Shown here: positions 15,878 to 25,206 of the stretch, in pieces | Numbering within the stretch: the first letter of the stretch is position 1 | Layout of the letters: every line of letters begins with the position of its first letter | Assembly (NCBI GenBank): GCA_947085765.1 | Contig: CAMTXZ010000075.1 | Span: 1-64,000 of the forward strand | Direction of reading: 5' to 3' | DNA length: 64,000 bases | DNA from: JAKFXL01 sp947085765 | GTDB taxonomy: Bacteria; Pseudomonadota; Gammaproteobacteria; Tenderiales; Tenderiaceae | Translations under genes and position numbers: made by a program | The notes under the pieces: model-generated | What the model was told of the DNA's origin: nothing | The model's input: the letters and a program-made list of their open reading frames with translations, nothing else | The model's database searches: none

Positions 15878-18132
15878 TAGAGTGAGCTGTATTTTTTCCG
15901 GAGTCGCTGACGTACAACTTCAGCGATGGTGTTAAAAAAGAAGGTGAAGATAAACAGTACCAACGCCGCCAGAAACAGGATTCGGTAGTGGGTGCCGTTG
16001 ACTTCGGATTCAGGCATCTCCACCGCGATATTGGCCGAAAGGGTGCGCAACCCCTGGAAGATGCTGAAGTCCATGACCGGGGTATTGCCGGTAGCCATGA
16101 GCACAATCATCGTCTCGCCGACTGCCCGGCCAAAGCCGATCATTACCGCCGAGAAGATGGCGGGACTGGCGGTCAGCAATACCACCCGTGTCAGGGTTTG
16201 CCAGGGGGTGGCGCCCAGCGCCAGTGAGCCGATGGTCAGATGTTTGGGCACGCCAAAGATGGCATCTTCAGTGATGGTAAAGATGGGCGGAATGATGGCA
16301 AACCCCATCGCGATACCCACAACCATGGCGTTACGCTGGTCAAAGTTAATGCCCATTTCGTGTGTCATCCAGATACGCATGTCGCCGCCAAAGGCCCATA
16401 TTTCGATGGGATGGCTCAGGGTAAAGGCGAGCCAGACGGTAAAGATGATCACCGGGATTAACAGGGCAGCGGTCCAGCCGTCAGGGACACGGGTATGGAT
16501 GTGTCTGGGCAGCATGTGCCAGAGGTAACTGCTGGTCAGGATGGCCAGTGGTAACAGCAAGACCAGGCTGAAGACGGCAGGCAGGTAGTACTCGATCAAT
16601 GGCGCCAGCCACAGTCCGGCGAGGAAGCCGAGGATGACCGTTGGCAGCGCCTCCATTATTTCAATGGTGGGTTTGATGGTGGAACGCATCTTGGGTGTCA
16701 TGAAATAGGCGGTATAGATAGCACCAAAAATTGCCAGCGGGATGGCGACCATCATGGCGTAAAAAGCGGCCTTGATAGTGCCAAAGGCGACCGGAACCAG
16801 GCTGAATTTGGATTCGAAGTCGTTGCTGGCCGAGGAGGATTGCCAGACGTAATCCGGCTTATCGTAACTTTCGTACCAGACCTTGCCCCAGATGGATGAC
16901 CATGAGACTTCGGGGTGTTCATTATGCAGGTGCAGGAAGTGGGTCTTGCCTTCAGCATCTTCGATCAGTGCGGCATCGGCGCGCGGCGCGATGGCGACAC
17001 GGCTGGCGCTGCTACTGAGCTGGTGTTTCAGTACGGTGCGCCCTGATGTGGTGTGAAAGACCTCCAGTTCGCCGTTCTCATCAATGGCGATAAAACCTTT
17101 GCGGAAGTACTCAGGGGTGAGGGTGGCTAAGCCGTTGGGCATCTCAAACTGACGGATTTTGGTCAGGTGATGGTCGTTATTTTCATCCCGCACCTCAAAC
17201 CATTGACTGATTGTGCCGCTGCTATCGCCCACCAAAATGGAGATGTCACCCGCGAGAAACTCCAGCCTGACAATCCGGTTGCCACTATTGACGGCGGTGA
17301 CCTGCTCTTCCAGTATCGGCGCACTGTAGTCGGATATGTCGAAGCGGGCGATGGTTCCAGCGGTGGTGGCGGCGTAGACGACACGTTGCTCCTTGTCGAG
17401 TAGCAGGTGGGAGATTTTGCTGGGGGCATTTTCCAGGGCAACGGTATTGGTCTCGATAGTGGTCTCATCATCCATCATCGAGGTCTCGATGGTGAGTGTG
17501 GTCAATAACAGACGGCTATCGTTGGTCAGAGAGACCACTGTTGCCTGCTCCTCGTTGCTTTGTACGGCAAGTTTGGCGAGTGGGCGGCCGCTGCTGTCGA
17601 TCTGGATCGGCGCTTCACCCAGTGGATAGCTAATGCGTGGCGTGATGGTGCGGACATTGTCAGGATAGCCGACGTCATACTCATGTTTGAGTACCTTGGC
17701 ACTGCCGTCAGAGAGGCCAAAAGCAACAATCCTACTGGCGCCAGTGCCGGCGGCAAAGCTGGTGACGGTGACACTCTGGGGCAGATTCAGTGGCAGCCGG
17801 GAAATAATCTTGCCATCATGGGTATAAAAGAAGGTGGTCTGACCGTTGCTCTCAAAACGGACACCAACCTCGGCCTGCTCCTCCATTGCTAAATAGAGTG
17901 TGCTGGCGCCGCCATCATGTGGCAGCGTGTAATCGGCGCCCGTTTCAATTTTGCCGGGCATGAACAGCGGGACCACTACGTAGAGTAGATAGGCAAAGAT
18001 CAGGGTGATAGCGATGATGACACCGATACCACCAATGCCAATCAGATGCTTGGCAAGTTTGTCTTTGAAACGGCGGCGGGCACGATGGCGGATGCTGCTC
18101 GGGTGATTGATGGGGGGAAGAAGTGCGGCCAT
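15877..18132 (-). CDS. pstC: Phosphate ABC transporter permease PstC, long form with propeller-like insert
   Basis: A 751-residue permease, over twice the length of E. coli PstC. A basic N-terminus precedes a membrane helix at about 35-57. Residues about 60-430 form a beta-rich periplasmic insert with repeated segments such as VVYAATTAGTIARFD and ISILVGDSSGTISQW, suggestive of a WD40/beta-propeller arrangement. The permease domain (about 455-751) has the coupling loop LTIGSLALGATPWQTLTRVVL and GFGRAVGETMIVLMATG. The ATG is preceded by AAGGA 11 bases away. It heads the operon pstC-pstA-pstB-phoU; the phosphate-binding protein gene pstS is not in the window. A Pho-box-like repeat lies 46 bases upstream. 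Confidence 0.93.
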   Translation of the reverse strand: MAALLPPINHPSSIRHRARRRFKDKLAKHLIGIGGIGVIIAITLIFAYLLYVVVPLFMPGKIETGADYTLPHDGGASTLYLAMEEQAEVGVRFESNGQTTFFYTHDGKIISRLPLNLPQSVTVTSFAAGTGASRIVAFGLSDGSAKVLKHEYDVGYPDNVRTITPRISYPLGEAPIQIDSSGRPLAKLAVQSNEEQATVVSLTNDSRLLLTTLTIETSMMDDETTIETNTVALENAPSKISHLLLDKEQRVVYAATTAGTIARFDISDYSAPILEEQVTAVNSGNRIVRLEFLAGDISILVGDSSGTISQWFEVRDENNDHHLTKIRQFEMPNGLATLTPEYFRKGFIAIDENGELEVFHTTSGRTVLKHQLSSSASRVAIAPRADAALIEDAEGKTHFLHLHNEHPEVSWSSIWGKVWYESYDKPDYVWQSSSASNDFESKFSLVPVAFGTIKAAFYAMMVAIPLAIFGAIYTAYFMTPKMRSTIKPTIEIMEALPTVILGFLAGLWLAPLIEYYLPAVFSLVLLLPLAILTSSYLWHMLPRHIHTRVPDGWTAALLIPVIIFTVWLAFTLSHPIEIWAFGGDMRIWMTHEMGINFDQRNAMVVGIAMGFAIIPPIFTITEDAIFGVPKHLTIGSLALGATPWQTLTRVVLLTASPAIFSAVMIGFGRAVGETMIVLMATGNTPVMDFSIFQGLRTLSANIAVEMPESEVNGTHYRILFLAALVLFIFTFFFNTIAEVVRQRLRKKYSSL

Positions 18133-18481
18133 TGACTTAAGGGTCCTTCAGTTATGCCGGGCAATCATACGTGCGCAATATTACAGAATTGTTACACTCA
18201 TTTCATCCTAAGGTTGTCACTTAATTGCTTGATAAAATTTGAAAAACGGCTTAATAGACAATTTTGTGGTCAATATGGGGCAGAGACTCTTGCTGTCAGC
18301 CTGATCCTCTATTAACGCAGTGCAAAGCTGCCGAGTTGGGATACGAAAAACCAGGCGTGGGTACAGTTTAAGCAGCGCCACCTAACGTTTGCCGCAGCGT
18401 TGAACTCCGTTGAATGCCATAGGGTTTTAGTGCTAAAGCGTAATTTACCCTTGGGCTGGCGCTGTTGCACAGGGGTTATCT
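18133..18481. other. Intergenic region between pstC and the tetR gene
   Basis: About 349 bases between the start of pstC and the end of the minus-strand TetR gene. The part near pstC holds the Pho-box-like repeat. The remainder, which includes the 3' region of the efflux operon, shows no clear hairpin with a T-run and no ORF of interest. Confidence 0.5.
18178..18196 (-). promoter_or_regulatory. Pho box candidate upstream of pstC
   Basis: On the minus strand TGTAACAATTCTGTAATAT gives two TGTAAY half-sites exactly 11 bases apart, the spacing of PhoB-binding repeats. It lies 46 bases before the pstC ATG, a position suited to PhoB activation. The half-sites are TGTAA rather than the E. coli TGTCA, so this is a candidate. 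Confidence 0.6.
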
Positions 18482-19099
18482 TTATCGATGGCGGGTAGAG
18501 ACGTGGCTGTTGATAAGGGCGGATGCCTTGTCACGAATGATGTTGCCATCGATGTCGGAGAGCCAGAGGTGTATCAACCCTTTCATAAAAGTGTAACTGT
18601 CGAGGGCGCAGAGGGCCGGGTCGAGGCCAGGGCGCAACATCTCTTTTGCCTGTGCATTTTCGTACGCGCGGTTGAGTATCTGCATGAAGTTGCAGCCGGT
18701 TTTGAGTACCCGATTGTCGAGTGAGGCAAATTCGTCGACGTATTCACATTTGAGGATGATGATTTCAAAGGTGGTGCGGGCAATATCATCTTCCTGCAAT
18801 AATCGGACGATTTCGTTCATGCTCTCCTGGATGTTGCGGAGGGGGTCGATCTGGTCGTTGTCAGGCAGGTTTTCGCCGATCTGGTCGATAAGAGGCAGGG
18901 AGACCTGCTCCATCATGGCAAAAAAGAGGTCTGGTTTGTTTTTAAAGTGCCAGTAGATGGCGCCGCGTGTGACACCTGCCGCTTTGGCGATCTGTTCAAG
19001 GGTGGTGCGACTCACCCCCCGTTCGGCAAATACCTGACGGGCGGCGGTGATAATGTCTTGCCGGGTCTGTTCGGTTTCGGTCTTGTTTTTACGCACCAT
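18482..19099 (-). CDS. TetR/AcrR family regulator of the RND efflux operon
   Basis: A 205-residue TetR-family repressor of the AcrR/TtgR/NalC-like type. The N-terminal helix-turn-helix is clear (RTTLEQIAKAAGVTRGAIYWHFKNKPDLF, about 31-59); the C-terminal two-thirds is the helical ligand pocket, with SYTFMKGLIHLWL matching the AcrR C-terminal pattern. Unusually for this class it is the last gene of the operon it probably controls: it begins 18 bases after the outer-membrane channel gene on the same strand. Its likely operator is the quasi-palindrome over the operon promoter at 24983-25008, which would make it autoregulated. Confidence 0.88.
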   Translation of the reverse strand: MVRKNKTETEQTRQDIITAARQVFAERGVSRTTLEQIAKAAGVTRGAIYWHFKNKPDLFFAMMEQVSLPLIDQIGENLPDNDQIDPLRNIQESMNEIVRLLQEDDIARTTFEIIILKCEYVDEFASLDNRVLKTGCNFMQILNRAYENAQAKEMLRPGLDPALCALDSYTFMKGLIHLWLSDIDGNIIRDKASALINSHVSTRHR

Positions 19100-19117
19100 A
19101 AATTTAGCCTATGTCAG

Positions 19118-20566
19118 TTAGTGCTGCGCTAATGGCGCGGTATTGTCTGCGGACCAACCACCGCCTAGCGCCTTCATCAGGTCGATACTGTAGAGCAGTT
19201 GCGCCTGATGATTTTGCACCAGCGCCTGTTCGGCACTGTTGAGTGTGCGCTGGGCATCGAGTACTTCAAGGTAACTTGAATAGCCGGCGTCGTAACGCAT
19301 GCGAGACAGGCGCAAGGCGTTGTGGGCGGCATCGGTTTTGATCTCCAGGTCAGTAACGTTGGCACTGTTCTGTTCAATGTTTGTAAGTGCATCGGCCACT
19401 TCCCTGAAGGCGCTTTCTACCGTCTTTTGATAGCTGGCCAGTGCTTGGCGCTGCACCGCTTCGGCACCGCGATTACGCGCTGAATATTTGCCTGCATCGA
19501 AGATTGGCAGGGTGGCGCCGAGGCCGAGTGACCAGATGCGGGCGCCGCTATTGAATACGTCACCCAGCTCCTTGCTCTGACCACCGAAATAACTGGTGAG
19601 CGAGAAGGTAGGGAGCTGCGCGGCCTTGGTAACGCCGATTCGGGCATTGGCGGCGATCAGTGCTTGTTCTGCCTGGTGTACGTCGGGACGGCGCTCCACC
19701 AGTGTCGAGGGAAGGCCGGCGGGTGGCTGTGTGGCGGTAGGCAGGGTGGCCTGGGGTGCTGCTGCAATCCTCAGGCCGGGTTTACCGCTGATCAGCCCAA
19801 GCTGATGCTCAATCAGTGTCCGTTGCCGTTGCAGTTCGCGCAGCTGTAACGAGACATCACTGCGTGCCACTTGGGCCTGGTTTATGTCCAGCTCCCCGGC
19901 AAGTCCACCCTTGACGCGGCTTTTGATCACGCTCAAAGACTCGTCACGTGCGGTGAGTGTTTCTATGGTGACGGCAATCTGAGCGTCAAGGGCGCGTAGG
20001 GTGAAGTAGGATTGGGCTGTGGTGCCTGCCAGGGTAAGGGCGACTACGTCATGGGCATAACGGCTGCCAAACATTTGCGCCCGGGCCGCCTCTGATGCGC
20101 GCCGAAGTTTGCCCCAGAGATCAATTTCGAAGGAGGTGGAGAGCGCCAGCCTGTTTGAGTTTGTGGTGAGCGGGACTCCTGGAAAGGCAGGCTGGGCATT
20201 CATTGAGCTGGAGCGTGTGCGTGCGCTTGAGGCGCCTAGGTCAATTTGAGGAAAAACACTGGCGCCGGTCTCATCCAGTACCGCCATGGCCTCGTCAATC
20301 TGTGCTACCGCCCTCTGCAGATCCTTGTTGTTGTGCAGTGTGGTTTTAACCAGTTCATTGAGGGTTGCATCGTTATAGAGTCTCCACCAGTCGTGCTGCA
20401 GCACCGCTGCTGCTGTGGTCTCTGCGGGTTGTCCCTCCGTGTAAGCGGCTGGCAGCACAACCTCGGGGCGGCTGTAGTTGGGGCCTACTGTGCAGCCACC
20501 GAGCAGGATCAGTGCCGTTAAGGCGCTCACTTTTTTCACAGCAGGGAAGGGGCGTTGATAACTCAT
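19118..20566 (-). CDS. RND efflux outer-membrane lipoprotein channel (OprM/NodT family)
   Basis: A 482-residue TolC-type channel that completes the tripartite pump. The lipoprotein signal ends in LLGGC (lipobox, Cys at 25), followed by TVGPNYSRPEV, the standard NodT-family start. Two repeated coiled-coil outer-membrane-factor domains follow, with ATLPIFDAGKYSARNRGAEA typical of the second repeat and YSSYLEVLDAQRTL near the end. Its ATG overlaps the stop of the pump gene by four bases, so translation is coupled. Length is normal. Confidence 0.93.
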   Translation of the reverse strand: MSYQRPFPAVKKVSALTALILLGGCTVGPNYSRPEVVLPAAYTEGQPAETTAAAVLQHDWWRLYNDATLNELVKTTLHNNKDLQRAVAQIDEAMAVLDETGASVFPQIDLGASSARTRSSSMNAQPAFPGVPLTTNSNRLALSTSFEIDLWGKLRRASEAARAQMFGSRYAHDVVALTLAGTTAQSYFTLRALDAQIAVTIETLTARDESLSVIKSRVKGGLAGELDINQAQVARSDVSLQLRELQRQRTLIEHQLGLISGKPGLRIAAAPQATLPTATQPPAGLPSTLVERRPDVHQAEQALIAANARIGVTKAAQLPTFSLTSYFGGQSKELGDVFNSGARIWSLGLGATLPIFDAGKYSARNRGAEAVQRQALASYQKTVESAFREVADALTNIEQNSANVTDLEIKTDAAHNALRLSRMRYDAGYSSYLEVLDAQRTLNSAEQALVQNHQAQLLYSIDLMKALGGGWSADNTAPLAQH

Positions 20567-23500
20567 TTTTTATCCTCCTGCACTGCTGCCGGCGGCTGCG
20601 TCTCAGGGTGTTTGTGTGAGGGGCGCGGTTTGCGCGCCAGCAGGGTGAAAAAGAGCGGTACAAAGATTGGCGCGACGAAGGTGGCGATGATCATGCCGCC
20701 AAACACACCACTGCCCATCGACTGCCTCGCAGCGGCTCCTGCCCCAGTGGCGATGACAAGTGGCACTACGCCAAAGACAAAGGCCAGAGAGGTCATGACG
20801 ATAGGACGGAAGCGGAGCCGTGCCGCTTCCAGTGCGGCATCAACAGCGCTCAAACCCTCTTCCATGCCCTGCATGGCAAACTCGGCGATCAGGATGGCAT
20901 TTTTTGCCGCCAGTCCGATCAGTACCACCAGACCAATCTGGAAGTAGATGTCGTTATTGAGTCCGCGCAGATAGACAAAACCCAGCGCCCCAGCAATCGC
21001 AAACGGTACTGCCAGTAGCACCGCCACCGGTACACCCCAGCGTTCATAGAGTGCTGCGAGTATCAGGTAGACCATGATAAGTGCAAAGCCAAAGGCAAAT
21101 ACTGAGGCGCTGCCGGTGCGCTTCTCCTGAAATGCCTGGCCGGTCCACTCCATGTCATACCCCTTGGGTAAATTCTCTTTTGCCACCTGTTCGACGGCGG
21201 CGATGGCGTCACCAGAGCTGAAGCCGGCCTTGGCGCTGCCAAAGACCTTGGCGGCGATGTAACCGTTGTAACGCTCTATCTGCTCGGGTCCGATGATACG
21301 TTCAACCGTGATCAGCGCCTTGAGTGGAATCATGGCGTTAGTGGTGGTGGAACGTACATAAATATTGCCGATATCCTCTGGTTTGGCGCGGTACTGGGCA
21401 TCCGCCTGGATGGTGACATGATAGGTACGCCCCAGTTTGTTGAAGTCGTTGACGTAGAGTGACCCCATCTGTGCCTGCAGGGCAGTAAACAGATCATTCA
21501 CTGGCACGCCGAGTGCGAGTGCCTTCTCCCGATCTACATCAACACGCAGTTGCGGTACCGTGGGGCGGTAGAGGGTTCTCAACCCCTCCAGCGCCGGGTT
21601 TTGTCCGAGGGCGGCGATGAAGTCGTTAGTCACCTGTGCCAGCCGTTGTGGGTCAGGGTCTACGCGACCACGGACATAGACTTCAAAACCACCTGTGGCG
21701 CCCAGGCCACGAATGGCAGGTGGGTTGATGGCGAAGGCGAGGCCATCCGGCAGCATCATGCCCTTGCCACTTACCTCTTGCACCAGCTCCTGCGCGGTCT
21801 GTTGGCGATCTTCCCACGGTTTGAGTGGCATGAAGATGGTGGCGGAATTGCTCTTGCTGCTGCTACTGATGAGATCAAAGCCGTTGACGATGAAAATATT
21901 CGAAATAGCCTCATTGTTGACCATCATGCCGCGTAGCTGGGCAGTTGTCTTCATGGTGCGTTCAAGCGTGGCGCCGTCAGGCAGCATCACAACACTGACG
22001 ATGTAACCTTGGTCTTCTTCGGGTACAAAACTGCCAGGTACCCGCATAAACAGCAGGGCAACGCCAACGAGTAGCAATATAAAGAGTGACATGGCTGCAA
22101 TGCGCCAGTGCAGCGCCAGGTTGACGGCGCCGAGGTAACGCCGGGTTATCCAGCCAAAACCACGGTTAAAGAGTTTGAATAGTCTGTTGGGTTCGTGGTC
22201 ACCTGGCGAATGTGGTTTGAGCAGCATCGCACACAGGGCCGGGGTGAGGGTTAGCGCCACCACGCCGGAGAGCACCACGGCAATCGCTACGGTGACTGCA
22301 AACTGGCGGTAGAGTTGACCGGCGATACCACCGAGGAAGGCGACAGGGATAAAGACCGCCACCAGCGCCAGCACGATACCGATAACGGCGTTTTGCACCT
22401 CCCGCATCGCCTCGACTGCGGCGTCAAAGGGTTTGAGCAGCCGCTCGCGCATCAGCCGTTCGACGTTTTCCAGCACCACGATGGCGTCATCCACCACGAT
22501 CCCCACTGCCAGCACCATGGCAAAGAGGGTGAGGGTGTTGATCGAGAAACCAAAGAGCCAGAGACCGGCGAAGGTGCCGATCAGTGATACCGGGACGGCG
22601 ATCATCGGGATCAACGTGGCGCGCCAGCTCTGCAGAAAGACAAATACCACCAGCAGTACGATAACGGCGGCTTCGAGCAGTGTTGTCAGGACGCTGCGGA
22701 TGGAGGCGGTGACAAACAGAGTTGTGTCATAAGGGATGATGTAGTCAACATCTTCGGGGAACTGCTCGTTTTTAATCTGCTCCATCTTTGCCCGAACGGC
22801 ATCGGCGACATCAAGCGCATTGGCGCCAGATTGCAGGAATACCGGCAAGGCGATGGCGGGCATACCGTTAACGCTGTTGGACTGGTCATAACTCTGGGCG
22901 CCAAGCTCGATACGTGCCACATCCTTGAGTCGCAACACACCATGGGGACCGTCGGAGCGGAGGATGATCTGGCCAAACTCCTCCGGTTGCTGCATGCGAC
23001 CACGGGTGGTGACTGTATACACCAGCTGCTGCCCTTCAGGTGCGGGGTCAGCGCCGATCTTGCCCGCGGCATATTGGGTATTCTGGGCGTTGATGGCGTT
23101 GGTAATATCGCTAGTGGTGAGGCCAAGCTGAGCCATGCGGTCCGGCTTGAGCCAGATACGCATCGAGTAGTCGCGTGCGCCAAAGATGATGACATCTGCC
23201 ACGCCGGGAATCCGCTTGAGTTCATCGGCGATATTGAGGCTGGCGTAGTTGGAGAGGTAGAGCATGTCGTAAGTGCTCTTGGGCGAGTTGAGCGCCACTA
23301 CCAGAAGGATGTTCTGTGACCGTTTAGCCACGGTCACACCGTTACGGCGTACCTCTTCGGGCAGGCGTGGCGTGGCGAGCTGTACCCGGTTATTGATGTT
23401 AAAGGTAGCCTTGTCAACGTCGGTGCCGACCTCAAACGTCGCGGTAATAGAAAGTGTGCCGTTGGAGGCCGCTGTTGAGTTGAAGTAGAGCAGGTTCTCC

Positions 23501-23715
23501 ACCCCGGAGAGCTGCTGTTCAATCGGTGCTGCTACCGTTTTGGAGAGAGTCTCTGCCGAAGCACCAGGGTAGACAGCTGTGATTGTCACCGTTGGCGGAG
23601 CAATCTCGGGGTACTGGGCAATGGGCAGAATGCTTGCGGCTACCAGGCCCGCAAGCATCAGGATGATGGCCAGCACTGTGGCAAAGATGGGGCGTTCTAT
23701 AAAAAATCTGGACAT
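20563..23715 (-). CDS. RND multidrug efflux permease (HAE1 family)
   Basis: A 1050-residue inner-membrane proton-drug antiporter of the AcrB/MexB class. The N-terminus MSRFFIERPIFATVLAIILMLAG is canonical. The TM4 motif GIVVDDAIVVLENVER contains the two proton-relay aspartates; the TM10 lysine and the GFxxE-type segments are in place. Residues about 40-330 and 560-870 form the two large periplasmic porter loops. The length and the AARLRFRPIVMTSLAFVFGVVPL and GAGAAARQSMGSGVFGGM motifs place it in HAE1 rather than heavy-metal or protein-export RND groups. Expected substrates are hydrophobic drugs, solvents or dyes. It follows the adaptor gene by 43 bases. Confidence 0.95.
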   Translation of the reverse strand: MSRFFIERPIFATVLAIILMLAGLVAASILPIAQYPEIAPPTVTITAVYPGASAETLSKTVAAPIEQQLSGVENLLYFNSTAASNGTLSITATFEVGTDVDKATFNINNRVQLATPRLPEEVRRNGVTVAKRSQNILLVVALNSPKSTYDMLYLSNYASLNIADELKRIPGVADVIIFGARDYSMRIWLKPDRMAQLGLTTSDITNAINAQNTQYAAGKIGADPAPEGQQLVYTVTTRGRMQQPEEFGQIILRSDGPHGVLRLKDVARIELGAQSYDQSNSVNGMPAIALPVFLQSGANALDVADAVRAKMEQIKNEQFPEDVDYIIPYDTTLFVTASIRSVLTTLLEAAVIVLLVVFVFLQSWRATLIPMIAVPVSLIGTFAGLWLFGFSINTLTLFAMVLAVGIVVDDAIVVLENVERLMRERLLKPFDAAVEAMREVQNAVIGIVLALVAVFIPVAFLGGIAGQLYRQFAVTVAIAVVLSGVVALTLTPALCAMLLKPHSPGDHEPNRLFKLFNRGFGWITRRYLGAVNLALHWRIAAMSLFILLLVGVALLFMRVPGSFVPEEDQGYIVSVVMLPDGATLERTMKTTAQLRGMMVNNEAISNIFIVNGFDLISSSSKSNSATIFMPLKPWEDRQQTAQELVQEVSGKGMMLPDGLAFAINPPAIRGLGATGGFEVYVRGRVDPDPQRLAQVTNDFIAALGQNPALEGLRTLYRPTVPQLRVDVDREKALALGVPVNDLFTALQAQMGSLYVNDFNKLGRTYHVTIQADAQYRAKPEDIGNIYVRSTTTNAMIPLKALITVERIIGPEQIERYNGYIAAKVFGSAKAGFSSGDAIAAVEQVAKENLPKGYDMEWTGQAFQEKRTGSASVFAFGFALIMVYLILAALYERWGVPVAVLLAVPFAIAGALGFVYLRGLNNDIYFQIGLVVLIGLAAKNAILIAEFAMQGMEEGLSAVDAALEAARLRFRPIVMTSLAFVFGVVPLVIATGAGAAARQSMGSGVFGGMIIATFVAPIFVPLFFTLLARKPRPSHKHPETQPPAAVQEDKK

Positions 23716-23758
23716 GGCTTGGGATTCGCTCTGTTGCGGCTCTGCTTAACAGTGATGG

Positions 23759-24949
23759 TTAGTGCTTGGCGCCAGCCATCGGCCCGGCGGGCATCTCTCC
23801 CGGCGCATGGGGCGCCACTGCGGCGCCAGGACGCATCTTCATCAGATTATCGATGATCACCTTGTCATCAGGAGCGAGTCCTTTGGTCACCACCCAGTTC
23901 TGCCCGGACCAGCCATCGGTCTCTACCGGGCGCGGCGCTACCGTGTTTTCGGGGGTAACGGTGAACAGCATGTTGCCTTGTTCGGTCTGCGCCACGGCCG
24001 CATGGGGTATCAGGTAGGCCTCACGCTCACCAACACGGACCTGGACGCGGACAAACTGCCCAGGCAACAACAGATGGTCAGGGTTGGGGAACTCGGCGCG
24101 CATCTCTACCATGCCAGTGCGGTTATCCACCGTTGAGGCGGAGAAGTTGAGCTTGCCGGGGATTTGGTAGTTGCTGCCATCCGCCATAATTAATGTCACT
24201 TCACTACTGGCCTTGCTCTTGCGTAGTTGCAATGATTCACTTTCGGAAAAGGAGAAACGCACCCAGATTGGGTCGTTGATATGTATGGTCGTCAGTGGTG
24301 TTGATTGGTTGCCGGCAGTGATCAGAGTACCTTGGGAGAATTGTGCGCGATCAGTCACCCCTGATATTGGTGCTGTCACCTTGGTGTAGGAGAGATTTAA
24401 CTCTGCATCGCGTAGTTTTGCGGCATTTATCTGTTGTGATGCCAGGGCCTCTTGCAGTGCCGTGTTGGCGTTGTCTAGTTCTCTGCTGCTGATAGCCTTT
24501 TCCGCCACTAGTGGTTTGAGCCGGCCTGCCTCACGCTGTGTCTGTTCCAGATTGGCCTTGTCCTGGGCCAGCGCCGCCTTGGCCTGAGACAGTGCAATTT
24601 CAAAAGGTGTACGATCGATGGTGAACAGTATTGCTCCAGCCTTGACTCGCGCGCCTTCCGTATAGTGCTGCTGCATCAAAATTCCAGAGACACGGGCACG
24701 CACCTCTACATCTTTTGATCCCTCCGTCTGGCCCACCGTCTCGATGAGGGTAGGAACCGATTCTGGTTGCACTGTAATCACACTCACCGGCATGGCGGGC
24801 ATCTCTGCCTTTCCAGGTCCCGTTTCAGCGGTTGGGTTGTCTTTGGAGCAGCCGCTCAAAAGGGCGATCAGTACCATGGCGCCAGCCACTGAACGTAATT
24901 GAGAGCGTCTGTTTTGAGGGGAGTAAAAGCTGACTGGGAAAAGTGCCAT
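23759..24949 (-). CDS. RND efflux periplasmic adaptor (membrane fusion protein)
   Basis: A 396-residue adaptor of the AcrA/MexA class linking pump and channel. It is a lipoprotein: the signal ends LIALLSGC, giving a lipidated Cys near residue 34. The order is short beta-barrel and lipoyl half (VRARVSGILMQQHYTEGARVKAGAILFTID), an alpha hairpin (about 110-165), the second lipoyl half (SYTKVTAPISGVTDRAQFSQG), then the barrel and membrane-proximal domains. An upstream ATG 45 bases earlier would add 15 residues that overlap the promoter region, so the start MALFPVSF at 24949 was chosen. It is the first gene of the operon adaptor-pump-channel-tetR. Confidence 0.93.
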   Translation of the reverse strand: MALFPVSFYSPQNRRSQLRSVAGAMVLIALLSGCSKDNPTAETGPGKAEMPAMPVSVITVQPESVPTLIETVGQTEGSKDVEVRARVSGILMQQHYTEGARVKAGAILFTIDRTPFEIALSQAKAALAQDKANLEQTQREAGRLKPLVAEKAISSRELDNANTALQEALASQQINAAKLRDAELNLSYTKVTAPISGVTDRAQFSQGTLITAGNQSTPLTTIHINDPIWVRFSFSESESLQLRKSKASSEVTLIMADGSNYQIPGKLNFSASTVDNRTGMVEMRAEFPNPDHLLLPGQFVRVQVRVGEREAYLIPHAAVAQTEQGNMLFTVTPENTVAPRPVETDGWSGQNWVVTKGLAPDDKVIIDNLMKMRPGAAVAPHAPGEMPAGPMAGAKH

Positions 24950-24982
24950 GACGTATGCCCGTGTGAGATTAAAGGCTGGATT

Positions 24983-25008
24983 ATACACAAACATACGTGT
25001 ATGTATAC
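24983..25008 (-). promoter_or_regulatory. Candidate TetR operator overlapping the efflux promoter
   Basis: A quasi-palindrome centred on CATACGTGTATG (24992-25003) with flanking TATAC/TATAC-like arms, reminiscent of AcrR/TtgR operators. On the minus strand a TATAAT -10 box (24985-24980) overlaps one edge and a weak -35 region the other edge. Binding would therefore block the promoter of the adaptor-pump-channel-tetR operon. Confidence 0.6.
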
Positions 25009-25206
25009 TCGCAGGGCCACCCTAATGGGCGCGAAGGATGAGGGTATGTTTATTGGAGGAAGCCGCTTGATAAGCGTCGCACAAATCAATGGCAGGTTCT
25101 CGGGGCTGATGTTTCTGTTTGAGCTGGAGCGTTTTTCAGCTGTAGTGGAACTCTATAGGTATAATGCGTTCACAACTGTAACTAAGTGAATTAAGGAATG
25201 TTTAGG

